Source of the DNA: Zizania palustris
Lineage: Eukaryota; Streptophyta; Magnoliopsida; Poales; Poaceae
Assembly (NCBI GenBank): GCA_019279435.1
Contig: JAAALK010000082.1
Coordinates: 16,149,116-16,213,115, forward strand
Direction: 5' to 3'
Length of the DNA: 64,000 bases
The translations under genes were made by a program, and so were the position numbers. The notes under the pieces were generated by a model. That model was not told where the DNA came from. It ran no database searches and saw only the letters and a program-made list of their open reading frames with translations. Below, one piece after another: positions 32,899 through 45,128 of the stretch (the stretch's first letter is position 1; the number at the start of each line of letters is the position of its first letter).

Positions 32899-33898
32899 NN
32901 NNNNNNNNNNNNNNNNNNNNNNNNNNNNNNNNNNNNNNNNNNNNNNNNNNNNNNNNNNNNNNNNNNNNNNNNNNNNNNNNNNNNNNNNNNNNNNNNNNNN
33001 NNNNNNNNNNNNNNNNNNNNNNNNNNNNNNNNNNNNNNNNNNNNNNNNNNNNNNNNNNNNNNNNNNNNNNNNNNNNNNNNNNNNNNNNNNNNNNNNNNNN
33101 NNNNNNNNNNNNNNNNNNNNNNNNNNNNNNNNNNNNNNNNNNNNNNNNNNNNNNNNNNNNNNNNNNNNNNNNNNNNNNNNNNNNNNNNNNNNNNNNNNNN
33201 NNNNNNNNNNNNNNNNNNNNNNNNNNNNNNNNNNNNNNNNNNNNNNNNNNNNNNNNNNNNNNNNNNNNNNNNNNNNNNNNNNNNNNNNNNNNNNNNNNNN
33301 NNNNNNNNNNNNNNNNNNNNNNNNNNNNNNNNNNNNNNNNNNNNNNNNNNNNNNNNNNNNNNNNNNNNNNNNNNNNNNNNNNNNNNNNNNNNNNNNNNNN
33401 NNNNNNNNNNNNNNNNNNNNNNNNNNNNNNNNNNNNNNNNNNNNNNNNNNNNNNNNNNNNNNNNNNNNNNNNNNNNNNNNNNNNNNNNNNNNNNNNNNNN
33501 NNNNNNNNNNNNNNNNNNNNNNNNNNNNNNNNNNNNNNNNNNNNNNNNNNNNNNNNNNNNNNNNNNNNNNNNNNNNNNNNNNNNNNNNNNNNNNNNNNNN
33601 NNNNNNNNNNNNNNNNNNNNNNNNNNNNNNNNNNNNNNNNNNNNNNNNNNNNNNNNNNNNNNNNNNNNNNNNNNNNNNNNNNNNNNNNNNNNNNNNNNNN
33701 NNNNNNNNNNNNNNNNNNNNNNNNNNNNNNNNNNNNNNNNNNNNNNNNNNNNNNNNNNNNNNNNNNNNNNNNNNNNNNNNNNNNNNNNNNNNNNNNNNNN
33801 NNNNNNNNNNNNNNNNNNNNNNNNNNNNNNNNNNNNNNNNNNNNNNNNNNNNNNNNNNNNNNNNNNNNNNNNNNNNNNNNNNNNNNNNNNNNNNNNNN
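32899..33898. other. Assembly gap (1,000 N)
   Basis: Exactly 1,000 N. The size looks nominal, not measured, since both sides carry the same sequence. Confidence 0.98.
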
Positions 33899-35587
33899 GG
33901 TCCGAAGACGAAGAAGAAGCTCAAGGGTAAAAATCTTGAAGAAACTGGAAGTTGGAAAGGAGTCACGAACCGGCTTCGAACTTGGGCCGAGCTTTCAACA
34001 AGAACAAAAAGACTTTAGAGCTTCGAAGGGAGGTAGAAGAGTTAAACGCAAGGTTGTTAGACTCCCGGCAATGGACTAGTCGTTCCAACCCTAGCTCTAG
34101 AGATCGAAGAGGTCTTCGATTCCTTCTTGGTATAGATACCAATTTTTCATGAGTAATCATATTTGTTCGATAATAATATCGATTTAAAATTGTCCTCCCT
34201 ATTTATTAGCCCCTCTTTGGGCATAAGCAACTTCGAAACGTATCAAAGATGGTTAGGCGCAAAGAAAAACTTAGGAGTACAATTTGGGGGTTCGGAGCCC
34301 CTCAGTAATTTAAAGATCGACTAAAATCTATAAAATGTCTTCGACTATTTGTAGTCTGAAGATTGGCAACTTAATACCTTATGCTCTTGAAAGAAATCAC
34401 TTGAGATAACTTTCTGGACACTTTAGTGTCTTAGATAATTTGTCACTTTGGACTTTATTAACAGACATTCGAAGCTCATGGCTCAAACTCTGTTTTGTTT
34501 TGGCCTCCTTCGGCTCTTTTTTGCGAATTCTGTCAAACCAGTGGTTTGGAGTTCGTAGTGGTCTCTTTGGACTCTTTTTACGGGTACTTACAAGCCGATG
34601 GCTTGGGCTCCGCATTATTTGGTCTCTTTGGACTCTTTTTATGGATGTCTTCCAGCCGGTGGCTTGGACTCCGCATTCTCTGGTTTTTGGGCTCTTTTAC
34701 GGATGTCTTCAAGCCGTGGCTTGGACTCCGGATTATGTCAACCCACCACCTCAGAAAATATGATTCAAATTAATGACACTTCCCTCTCGGTCAACTCCGT
34801 GGTACCAGTGCGTCCACTCGGAAGCTGGAAGTTTATGAGGGGTAGGCACTATCTGAACCATATGCTTTATTGATTCGAAAAGTGATTACACATGATTACA
34901 AGGAGCCCTTATGCGAAGTATCGCTTTAGGTGCTCCGCAGGCCAAGTATGTGCTAACTCTTCACCTTCCAAATTAGCTAATTTAAAAGAGCCAGGACGTC
35001 CTGAACGAACAATTAAGTATGGACCTTCCCATTTATTTCCTAATTTTCCTGGCGCTATGATGCTTCGTAAAACGAGATGACCCGGTCTAAGCTCATTGAT
35101 CTTGACTTTCGGGTCGAACCAAGTCTTCGTCTGTTGTTGATACTTCGTCAAATTGGCTACAGCTCGAAGTCTTGTCTCTTCTGTTAAGTCTAGCGAAGCT
35201 TGTCTTTCTCCTTCAATCTCTGGTTCGGTGCTGCGAAGTGATCCTCCTTTGAGCTCCGTTGGAGTCATAGCTTCATCTCCGAAAAGCAGTCTGAATGGAG
35301 TGAAACCTGTGGACCTCGTTTGCATAGTTCGAATGGACCATAAAATCTTCGGAAGTTCTTCGGTCCACAGTCCTTTTGCTAATCCAACTATCCTTCGATT
35401 TAGCCCTGACAAAATATTTCCATTGGCTCTTTCTACAGCTCCATTAGACTGAGGATGTCTCACTGCAGCAAAACATAATTGGATCCCTAGCTCTTCGCAA
35501 AACTTCCTGAAAGGTTCTGCATCGAACTGTGTTCCATTATCAACTGTGAGTTGTCTAGGCACTCCGAACCGGCAAATGATACTCTTC
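33899..35587. repeat. Right copy of the duplicated contig end
   Basis: Matches 31206-32898 with many single-base insertions and deletions, concentrated in its first ~300 bp next to the gap (for example AAGGGTAAAAATC versus AAGGTAAAATC). This is the error profile of a poorly supported contig start. The exon-5 piece here is not a second gene. Confidence 0.85.
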
Positions 35588-36241
35588 CAAAAGAATTTTT
35601 GTACATTATTCGAAGTGATAGCTGTTAAGGGCTCTGCTTCTACCCACATAGAAAAATATTCAATAGCTACCACTGCGAACTTTAGATTTCCCTTAGCTAT
35701 CGGAAAGGGACCAATCAAATCCATACCCCATCTAGCCATGGGCCATACCGTAGCTATAACTTGAAGGGCTGTTGGTGGGCGATGACTCCTTCGTCCCATC
35801 CACTGACATCCTTGGCAAGTGCGGACCAAACTCTCCGCATCATCCACTATTGTAGGCCAATAAAGCCCCTGGCGAAGTGTTTTTCCTGCCAAAGCTCGAG
35901 GGGCCAGATGGCTACCGCAAAGTCCTTCATGGATTTCTCGAAGAATTTCTTGACCTTCGGCTTGAGATATACATCGGAGAAGAGGGGAACATACTCCGGC
36001 CTTGTATAAAATACCGTTGATTATTTGATAATTCCGAATTCTAAGTTTTAACCTCGAACGTTGTGGCCCTTCGGGCATATTTGCCTCTCCTTGCAATACT
36101 TCCATGATTGAACTCTGCCAATCTGTACTTGGAATGCAAAGGACTTCTGCAGCGGGGATTTGTGGTACCTAAGGTGTATTGAGTTCTTCATAAAAAACTT
36201 CTTCGGGTATGTCCATAGCTCCGGCTGCAGCTTTCGCTAAA
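34909..36241 (-). pseudogene. pol: RNase H-integrase linker and integrase of element E
   Basis: The integrase joins element cDNA to host DNA. From 36241, downstream of the H insertion, the reading starts LAKAAAGAMDIPEEVFYEEL. A TAG follows near 36170. From 36105 the integrase is open for 398 codons: the zinc-binding N-terminus (EGLCGSHLAPRALAGK, CQGC), core with GMDLIGPFP, VDNGTQFD and NGAVERANG (the D, D and E residues), and C-terminus ending HLKRYFA at 34909. Gag, protease and RT are at 51227-47169. Confidence 0.88.
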
Positions 36242-36246
36242 TGTCC

Positions 36247-38257
36247 CGTTGGACCGGAAACGGCGACCAGAGGGGGGGTGAATGGGAGCTATTAAAAATT
36301 CGGGCTAAATACTAGCCTTCGGTTTCAGTTCTGTCTTCTGCGGAACAGGCTTCGAACACTACCTTCGGAGGTCTGGTTCGGAGGTGCTTTGACAGCTCCG
36401 AACACAGGCTTCGTAGGAGCAAAAGTTCGAAGCCAAGAAGACTTCGCTCCACTAACAACCCTCGAAAATCTACTTTGCTAAGTCAGTGCAGGCTCCGCAC
36501 ACAGGGTGCTTCGAGCAGGCTTCGCACTTCACCCTTCGCAAGAGTGGACACCCGACTGAGGACTTCGACCAAGTACTTGGTAGCAGCAACTGGTGCTGGG
36601 CTTCGTACACGAAGGTCTAAACGCACACTAATAGACTTCGCTAGGGGCTTCGACACAAGAAGCAAAATGGGCTTCGATCAGGGCTTCGCTAGTAAGCAGC
36701 GAGGTCTCGCCTCCTGTTACACAGAGCGACAGCACGCTGAAAAACACAGTTCACACAAAGACACCCTTCGCCTAGACAGGCTTCGACGCACTACAACTAG
36801 CGAGGTATGTAAAGCGAGCTCAAGCAAAAAGCACACAGAAGCAGGGCTTCGCCGCTTGAACAAGGAACACGATAAAATTGAACTCTGGATGAATACAACG
36901 AAGTGTGTGGCTACAGGAGCTCAACAGTAAATGCTCAAAGTGTTAAATGTTACCTACCGAGCCCTCATATTTATAGCCCACAGTTCACCCAAAGGAATTG
37001 ACTACTTTACCCCTAGGGTTTACATTGGTTTTGTCTCTACAGAACTGAGGGGTACAAAAGGTAGTCAACTTTATTGGAGGCTTCTCTGTCAGCCTTTGCA
37101 GAGGGGACAGCGCCAGCTTTTGCAGAGCAGACACTGTCAGACTTGCAGCCTTTGACCTTTCTGAAGCCCCCCTTCGCACGCGAGGGGTGCGGTAGCTTCG
37201 GTGAGAAGCCTTGAGCCAGATGGCCTTCGCTTCACCGAAGTCAGCCTTCGATACAGTGACGGTTTTGAGCCGAAGCCGTCAAAGCCCTTGGTCCTTCGCA
37301 CCAACACCTCCGGAGTGGACCACCACGGCTTCGCAGCTTCCACCTAGCTCGAACTCCGTCAGTCCGTGTACTGAAGCCATGCAGGCCGAAGTACCACAAG
37401 ACAACCTCGCTCCGGAGCTAGCCTTGCTCCGAAGCCTTCCTCACTCCGAATCCCCACCTTCGGAGTACCACCCTTCGAAGTCCCTCCTTCGTCCAAGGCC
37501 TCCGCACGAAGCATTCCATGAGCACTCTGTCGCAGTGTCTCTCCCCGAGCACACTCCTCGACGAGCCTCACCTGGACCATGCCTTCGATGCATCTTCGAA
37601 TGTCTCCCTCCGGAGCACACTTCGAACTCCTTGCCTCCGTAGAGGACTTGATCCGCCAAACTCCGAAGTCACTCCATTCGGAGTACCTTCGAGGTGCCTC
37701 ACCTCCGAGGACTAGTCTCGGAGTACCTTCACCCGGAGCCACGCTCCGCACTCTCTGCCTTCACCTGGCACGCCTCGACCCGAGGACCGACCCGGACCCC
37801 CTTTGCAGCCACCGTGACGGAGCTCCCCGCTCCCCTGGCATCAAGCCTCCCGCTTGACCCAGGTTCACCTGCCGCGAACGTCCGTCGCCTCCGAAGTCCC
37901 TGCGCACCACAAACAAGCAGACAAGTGTTTCCAGTACTCCGGAGACCTCTCCGGGTTAGCAACCTCCGGCACACACTCTGGTGTACCGCCCAATGTACCG
38001 AAGCCTTCGGTACAAACCCAGTCATCGTGTACAGTCGGACCCCTTCGACGAGCACACTCCGCTGCAACAGCTGCAGCAATCAACCCACCGAACACACTTC
38101 GGTGAAACCACCTCCGAACACCCTTCGGAGGTCCAACCTTCGAACCCCTTCCGGAAGTACAACCTCCGAACCCCCTTCGGAGGTACCCCTTCGAACCAGA
38201 GGGTAAAAGCCTGTCAATCACTCATCACAAACACCGAAACCAACACTTGGTTTCTCA
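36247..38257 (-). repeat. 3' LTR of element H
   Basis: TTCGAAG- and CTTCGG-rich. It contains several long but meaningless ORFs. The right edge (start of U3 on the minus strand) reads TTGGTTTCTCA. The left edge CGTTGGACC differs from TGCTAGACC of the 5' LTR at its first base. Confidence 0.88.
38085..38195. repeat. Hairpin-forming tandem units in U3 of element H
   Basis: Four to five units of about 26 bp follow the pattern CCTCCGAACCCCCTTCGGAG + GTACAA. Each is self-complementary (CCTCCGAA with TTCGGAGG). The second copy is at about 46997-47105 in the 5' LTR. Confidence 0.75.
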
Positions 38258-39437
38258 ATCTCCCCCTTGATGAGTGCATTGACAACCAACTTTAAAACCA
38301 AGAAAATTTAAAAACTTTCAGCACACAAGTGACCATAAAAACTCAGAAAAGAGCCAAATCATGTCACTTGACAGAAGAATTATCCTCCCCTTTCTTAAAA
38401 GAGTAAAAGCCCCTTCGGCAAATCTCAAGATAAAAACCCCCCCTGAGTTAAATTTTCCCTTTGGCAACAAAGAACCTTCTCCCCCTTTATGTCAAATATT
38501 CTCCCCCTTTGGAAATTATACCCCCATGCGGCAGAGAACATAGAAAAGTCTCTCCCCCTTTGGCAATGCAAGCATCAAGGAGCATGAAAAAGATGCATAG
38601 CGTGAAAATGAGCAGAATTGCAAAGACATATAAAGCAAAAATATGCCAATTTAATACCAAGTATCATGTGCTCAGCTCAAATTAACATTCTCTAAAAGCA
38701 TGATGAAGCATGGGATTTGATCATGTTTGAAATAAAAGCATCACCACTTAGTCAAAGAAACTAGACAAGTAAAAACAAGGACTGCGCAAAGCTAGTCAAT
38801 TTCTACTTCAGACAGACAAGTCCAGTTCAAATGGAGCATGAAAGCAAACTTGATGATCAAAGAATTTTGTTGTTCTTTTCTTAGTGCCAGGGGTTATTTG
38901 TTTGTCCACCTTATACTTTCCAATCAGGCCAAGCCTAGGCATGAAAACCATAAGAAGCTTAAGGCAATGATTTTGGCATACACTACACTATTCCAGTTCA
39001 GACCAATGTGCAATGGAAAGCAGTCTAGAATAGACTAGTGTGACAGACAAACCCACCTGGATCTTTTCACTTGTGCAAATCATGGAGTTTTTGATTTTAA
39101 TTAAGTGAACCAATTGTTTGGCACTTTATGAATATCCATGAAAATGAAGAACAATTTTTCAAGTTGCAATTTTAGCATCCAATGAACAGTGTCTTGCTAT
39201 CAAGCAGATAAAAGATAGCTAAAAGCAGTCCTGCCTAAACATGCTATATTCAAGACTAAGCAGTGAGCACGATTTGATTTTGAAAAGAAAACATCATGCA
39301 CATGAATGTTACAGATAAATTAAAAAGAGCTGAGCTGTCATGATGTCATGGATTATAATCAGGCATATAAGTGCAAAAGATGTAAATGCAATTTCAACAC
39401 AATTAGCAAATGCACATCCATCTAAATCTGCTCCCCC
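38258..39437 (-). other. 3' region of H with multiplied polypurine tracts
   Basis: No ORF. The PPT (AAGGGGGAGAT, minus strand) abuts the LTR at 38258-38270. Further CCAAAGGGGGAG- or AAAGGGGGAG-like copies lie near 38478-38490, 38502-38515 and 38550-38562, with CCCCC runs near 38436 and 38520. Another GGGGGAG lies near 39432. The rest (38600-39420) is AT-rich, with nothing recognised. Confidence 0.7.
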
Positions 39438-42400
39438 TCACAAAATGCCGTAAGGGTGACAAATGCCAAGTTCCCCACGCAAGTATGCAAAACGAGAGGC
39501 ATCGAGGGGTTTTGTGAAAATGTCAGCAAGCTGGTGTTGGGTATCAACATATTGAAGTTCAATATCACCCTTCTCATTGTGATCTCTGAGAAAATGATAT
39601 CTCACATCAATGTGTTTGGTTCTGGAGTGCTGAACCGGGTTTTTTGCAATACAAATAGCGCTAGTGTTATCACAGAAAAGTGGAACACTCTTATACTCTA
39701 ACCCAAAATCCCGCAAAGTGGAAACCATCCACAAAATCTGAGAGCAACAGCTAGCTGCAGCAACATATTCGGCCTCAGCCGTCGATTGTGCAACACTAGA
39801 CTGTTTGCGGGAAGACCAGCAAACCAGAGAAGTACCCAGAAAATGACAAGTACCAGAGGTACTCTTTCTATCAATTCTACACCCAGCAAAGTCCACATCG
39901 GAATAACCTCGAAGACATAAAGATGAAGATGCTGAATACCATATGCCAAATTCAAGGGTGTGTTTGAGATACCTTAAGATGCGCTTTACCGCTTGACGGT
40001 GCGAAGCTCGTGGTGAAGCCTGAAAACGAGCGCACAGACACACAGCGAAGTGTATATCTGGCCTCGTGGCAGTTAAGTAGAGGAGGGAGCCGATCATGCT
40101 TCGGAACTCCTTCTGATCTATGGCTTCTCCATCTTCGTCAGGGTCCAATGCTACAGATGTAGCCATTGGAGTGGCGAGGGGCTTCGCATCAGCCATGTCA
40201 AATTTCTTGAGTAGGTCCTTGGTGTACTTTGTCTGGTGGACAAAAGTACCATGTTTGCTTTGCTTGATTTGCAAACCAAGGAAAAAGGTGAGTTCACCCA
40301 TCATTGACATTTCAAATTCCCTGCTCATGGTATCTGCAAACTCGGCAACCAAAGCATGAGAAGAGCCACCAAAGATGATATCATCCACATAAATCTGAAC
40401 TAGGAGGAAATCTTTGCCATGCTTGAGAGTAAACAGTGTTTTATCAACAGAGCCCATCAAATACCCCCGCTCAAGCAGAAACGACTTAAGTCTATCATAC
40501 CAAGCCCGAGGGGCCTGCTTGAGTCCATAAAGAGCCTTATGAAGTTTAAGGACTTTATGTGGGTACTTGGGGTTTTCAAAACCAGGGGGTTATTTTACAT
40601 AAACATCTTCACCTATGAAGCCATTAAGAAAAGCACTTTTGACATCCATTTGATAGAGTTTGAATCCCAGGGATGTCGCAAAGGCAAGCAAAATCCTAAT
40701 GGCCTCAAGGCGAGCAATAGGTGCAAAAGTTTCAGTAAAATCAATCCCTTCTAGTTGAGAAAAGCCCTGAGCTACAAGTCTAGCCTTGTTTCTAACTATA
40801 GTCCCATCCTCCCCTTGTTTATTTTTGAAAATCCATTTTGTTCCAATGAAATAAACATTTGGTGGAGGATCAACTAATGACCAGACTTGGTTTCTCTCAA
40901 AATTTTCAAGTTCCTCATGCATGGCATTGATCCAACTAGAATCAGAAAGTGCATGACTAACATCTAAGGGCTCGAAAGAAGCAACAAAAGCGGAATCAAT
41001 GAAATGAGCATGAGAACGTGTTACCCTTTGATCAAGCTCACCAATGATCTGCTCTGGAGGATGCATCCTTTGAACATGATGTGGAGCCTCGCGGCGGGAT
41101 GCAGTCTCCCCCTCAACTTGTGCGTTGGAGTGGTCCAAGATGACCGATGTCGAGGTAGTTGCTTCGGGACCTCGTGCCGAAGTAGTCGAAGCGGGGTCGG
41201 CTTCGGGGGTGGATGTCGAGGGTAGTAGGGGTTCATCCTCGAATTCTCCGGGATCTTCCTCTTCGAAGATGGTCTGTTCCATGTCGTGTTCATTTGCCTG
41301 TTCAAATGCAGAACTAATAGAGGGGGTTGATTCATCAAAAGTCACATCACATTACTCGATGACAGTGTTAGTCTCTAAATTATAAACACGATAAGAATGA
41401 CCATGTGTTGTGTAACCCAAAAAGATCCCGTCAGAAGATCGCGACTCAAATTTATCCAAATTACCACGTTTTAGGATAAAGCAGCGACAGCCAAAAACTC
41501 GAAGATGAGTAACCTTGGGCTGTCTCCCAAAACGCAGCTCATAAGATGTCAAATTTAAAATTGAGCGCAAGAATATACGGTTAGAGATGTAACATGCAGT
41601 GTTCATGGCCTCAGCCCAGAATTTTCTAGGAGTCCTATGCTCATCAAGCATCGTCCTAGCCATCTCAACCAAAGTGCGGTTCTTCCTCTCAACAACACCG
41701 TTCTGTTGAGGAACCCGCGGAGCAGAGAATTGATGTTCTATGCCATGCTCCATGCAAAAGTCAAAAAGAGACTTTTTTGAACTCGGTGCCATTATCGCTT
41801 CGAATGAATTTCAATGCACCAGGAAGTTCAGTAAAAGTCTCAAAGCCAAGCTCCAAAGTGTGAAAACACTTCATCCTTGCTGGCAAGAAAGAAGACCCAA
41901 GAGTAGCGAGAGAAATCGTCGACAATAACTAATACATACCACTTGCCGCCTAAAGAACTGACCCGAGAAGGACCTACTGTGTCCATATGGAGAAGTTCTC
42001 CGGGTTGTTCAGTCATCACTGTGGTGACTGGCGAATGCGAAGCAGCAATCATTTTTCCATGTCGACAAGGAGCGCAAACTAAATTCTTCTCAAACTTGAG
42101 CTTGGGCAATCCTCGGATCAGGCCTAGGGCGCCTAGACAAGCGAGCAACTCAAAGCTCATATGCCCTAGTCTCCTATGCCACTTCCAAAGCTCAGAAGTC
42201 GAATGTGCAACAAGACAATGAGAAGAACCAGAAGACTCTGAAAAATCAGCTCCAAAAACTCTCCCAACTCTAAAGATCTTACACACCACAACGCCATCAG
42301 AATTGAGCACTTGCGAAGTATCGCGATGGAATCGCACTTCGAAGCCCTCATCAAGCAACTGAGATACAGACAGCAAATTGTATCCCAGGTTCTCAACCAA

Positions 42401-42586
42401 AGCAACATCTTTGAGAGTGAAATTCGAGTTAATTCTTACCACACCTTTACCTTTCACTCTACTCCTTCGATTGTTTCCGAAGGTGATATGTTCCCTTTGC
42501 TTGGTTGTGGTGAGGCTGGAGAACCATGCTGCATCTCCGGTCATGTGGCGCGAACAACCGGAGTCCATGATCCACGTGCCCTCCAA
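39438..42586 (-). pseudogene. pol: Pol of element H: protease, integrase, reverse transcriptase, RNase H
   Basis: Protease WIMDSGCSRHMTGD lies at 42575-42530. GAG-pre-integrase is near 42180 (HRRLGHMSFELLACLG). The integrase core has VDDFSRYSWVFFL near 41920, then after frameshifts around 41795-41850 the remainder NGVVERKNRTLVEMA near 41700. RT begins near 40990 (SSWINAMHEELENFERNQVW) and has IYVDDIIFGGSS near 40390. RNase H includes GYSDVDFAGC and SVAQSTAEAEYVAA near 39780, and the end reads HLRGELGI-like at 39438. Lesions: two frameshifts near 41800, TAA near 41352 and TAA near 40587 in place of a Gln codon. It lies directly downstream of gag, separated by a TAG. Confidence 0.9.
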
Positions 42587-42601
42587 GCCTCGATCTGTCG
42601 C

Positions 42602-45064
42602 CTACACATGATAAGAATATCTCGATCGCTCAGTGCTGGGGTGAGTGAAAAAATGACGAGACATCCAGCACTGAGTGACACGAGTAGTAGGCACAACAAA
42701 AGTAGACGGTCTACGCACAAGAAAATCGAAATGATGCAAAGTGCGAGGTCTACTTACATGCTGTGATCGAACGACATGTCGAGGTCTCCTACTCTGACGA
42801 GGTACAAAGTTACTCGCCCAGGGTCTACCACCATATGGAACATGGTGAACACCTTGAGGAGCAAAACCTCTCCAAGAAGCACGAGGAGCCTCAAAAGCAG
42901 GACGATAGTAAAACTCAGACTCATGCATACCTAAAGATGGGTAATGCATGTCCTGGTAACTCATCGCCTGAGAGCGTCGCTCATCCTTGATGCGACGAAA
43001 ACAGAACCCAACCAAATGACCCGCCCGCTGACAGTAGGAACAGTGAAAAACTCTCTTAGGGGCACTCTCATGGGTCACAGGAGCAACTCTCACAGGCTCC
43101 TTGGGCTTTTTCTGAGTGGTTTTCTTGGGAGGATTTTTCTTGGCAGGAGGTGTGGCTTTCTTTGGTGGTTGGGTAGGCTTTTTGGCTGAAGGGGTGTCTA
43201 ACAGAGCTCTCTCTTTCTCTAAGGTAGTGGGAGAGGTAAAAACAGTTTTGGTCTTACTGTCTGAAGAAATCCTCTCAAAACCCAAACCTAGAGCTACCCC
43301 TGCTCTGTCAGCACACAACTTGGTCTTGGCCAAGAGCAAATTCATCCTACCCTTTCCCTCAGTGCATTTATTAACCACGAAAAGAAGGTATTCATTTTCT
43401 GACATGAGGTTTTCAGCTCGCTCTCTAACAGTGCCTAGCTGGTCCTTAAGGGTGATGCAAGTGTCACACACAGGCTGCACATCCTTAGAACTACCGGCCC
43501 TCTCCAGTCTAGCCTCTAAATCATGAACATGTTTATCACGTAAATTAATGCTCTCGCGCAATAAAGAACAGTTCATGCAATCAATAACATCATGAGGTCT
43601 AGAATCCACCTCCAAAAGCTGCTTCTGTGCAGTCTCAAGTTCAGAAAGAGTTTGAGCATGAACAGAACGCAACTGAGCAAGCTCACCCATGACAGTGGTA
43701 CAAGAATCACATTCAGCATCATTAACTTTAGACTTAAGCATGGCATATTCAGTAGAAACAGATTCGAGCCTAAGTCTAAGGTCTTTTCTTTCTCTAGCGG
43801 CTTGCACAAGTAATCTATCCTGACCAAGAACTACTTCATTCAGCTCATCTAATTTAATCAATAGCTGGTCAGATGATAGAGTTACCTCAGATGAGTCAAG
43901 CTCATCGCCACTGTGATCACTGTCGGCCATGAAGCAAAGGCCGGTGAAATCTCGTCCCTTCTTGTCCTTCTTGTCCTCCTTCCTTGGGGACTCCTCCTCC
44001 TCAGAGCTCGACTCCTCAGTTGAGGAAGTGTCGATGTCGCTGAGAGCAGCAACAAAAGCTCTGGAAGCGGCTTTGGCTACTTTCTTAGCCATCTTGCTGC
44101 GCTTGCCCTTCACAAAAGGTTTCCTCTCCTTTTTGTGGTATTTGGGGCGTTCACTCTCATCTCTCTTCTTGAGCTTGGGGCAATTAGCCTTGATGTGAGA
44201 AGTGTCGCCACACTCAAAACAACCACTAAAACCACTTCTCCTCTGATCCCATCTCTCATGGTGAAAATGGGTGAACCTCTGGGCAATGAGAGCAAGCTCA
44301 TCATCATCTAGAGTGTCCACCTGCTCCTTTGTGACGGAGACCAGGGAGGACAAAGCAAAACCATCTGCAAAAACACAAGTGTCAGATGTGCTTGGTTCTG
44401 TAGTGGTGCCACGGCTAGTGCTAGAAACCAATGCCAATGGCTGTGGCAAAGAGCTTCTATGCACTGCAAGAGATGCCTTGGCAATCTCTGTGGACTTCAG
44501 CTTGCTGAAGAGCTCATCACAGGTCAATGTGTCATAACCTGCAGACTCCTCAATGCTGGATATCTTCACTTCCCATATGCTACGGTCAAGAGCATAGAGA
44601 AGCTTGATAGCCCTATCATGGTCATTGTAAGCAAGCGTCCCGTTGGACCGCAAGTTACTCACTATAGCATCAAAGCGAGAAAACATGGCATCTATAGATT
44701 CGCCAGGTGCCTGCACAAACAACTGATACTGTTGATTGTATGTGCTTTGGCGCCTGGCCTTGATCTGAGTAGAGCCCTCATGAAAAATAGTGAGCGTTGT
44801 CCAAATCTCCCTAGTAGTCCTAAGGTGCTGCACCCTATCAAACTCACTCCTACTCAAACCAATGAACAATATATTTCTCGCCTTGGAGTTGGCATTATAC
44901 TGATCTTTTTCAGTTTGAGTGGTGCGAGTATCAGGGATGGAGTATTGTGAGTCCACAATCTCCCAAATTGCATTTCCTTGGCTTAACAAGTAAGCCTCCA
45001 TGCACACCTTCTAGTATGCAAAATCAGTCCCATCGAACAGAGGAATTTTACTGCCTCTATCCAT
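42602..45064 (-). pseudogene. gag: Gag of element H (early stop)
   Basis: The capsid protein is unusually long, as in Sireviruses. The likely ATG is at 45064 (MDRGSKIPLFDGTDFAY), 49 bp after the PBS. A TAG at 45011-45013 replaces the Trp of the family's YWK motif. The rest is open for about 800 codons from 45007. UBN2-like gag helices lie in the first 250 residues (ARNILFIGLSRSEFDRVQHL). A first zinc knuckle CFECGDTSHIKANC lies near 44220. Acidic and lysine-rich stretches and a long coiled coil occupy 43900-43300. A second Cys-His box, CSYCQRAGHLVGFC, is near 43035. The ORF ends in TAG at 42602-42604, in frame with pol. Confidence 0.88.
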
Positions 45065-45113
45065 GTCGCCAATAGATCACAAAACCGGTTAAGGTCAACT
45101 GGTGATCTTAACC

Positions 45114-45128
45114 TGCTCTGATACCAAT
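45114..45128 (-). other. Primer-binding site of element H
   Basis: Minus-strand ATTGGTATCAGAGCA abuts the LTR end. TGGTATCAGAGC is complementary to the 3' end of plant initiator tRNA-Met. Confidence 0.9.

Noticed and set aside
32857..34079. Long ORFs (about 350-400 codons) on both strands across the gap
   Set aside because: They consist almost wholly of N translated as X; only a few real codons at each edge.
33899..34132. Second copy of the last exon of the opposite-strand gene
   Set aside because: Part of the duplicated contig end beside the gap, with indels; not a second gene.
36475..38295. Several ORFs of 100-170 codons on both strands in the H LTRs (also 45426-47317)
   Set aside because: They lie in LTR sequence of biased TTCG-rich composition, overlap one another in several frames, and show no recognisable protein motif.
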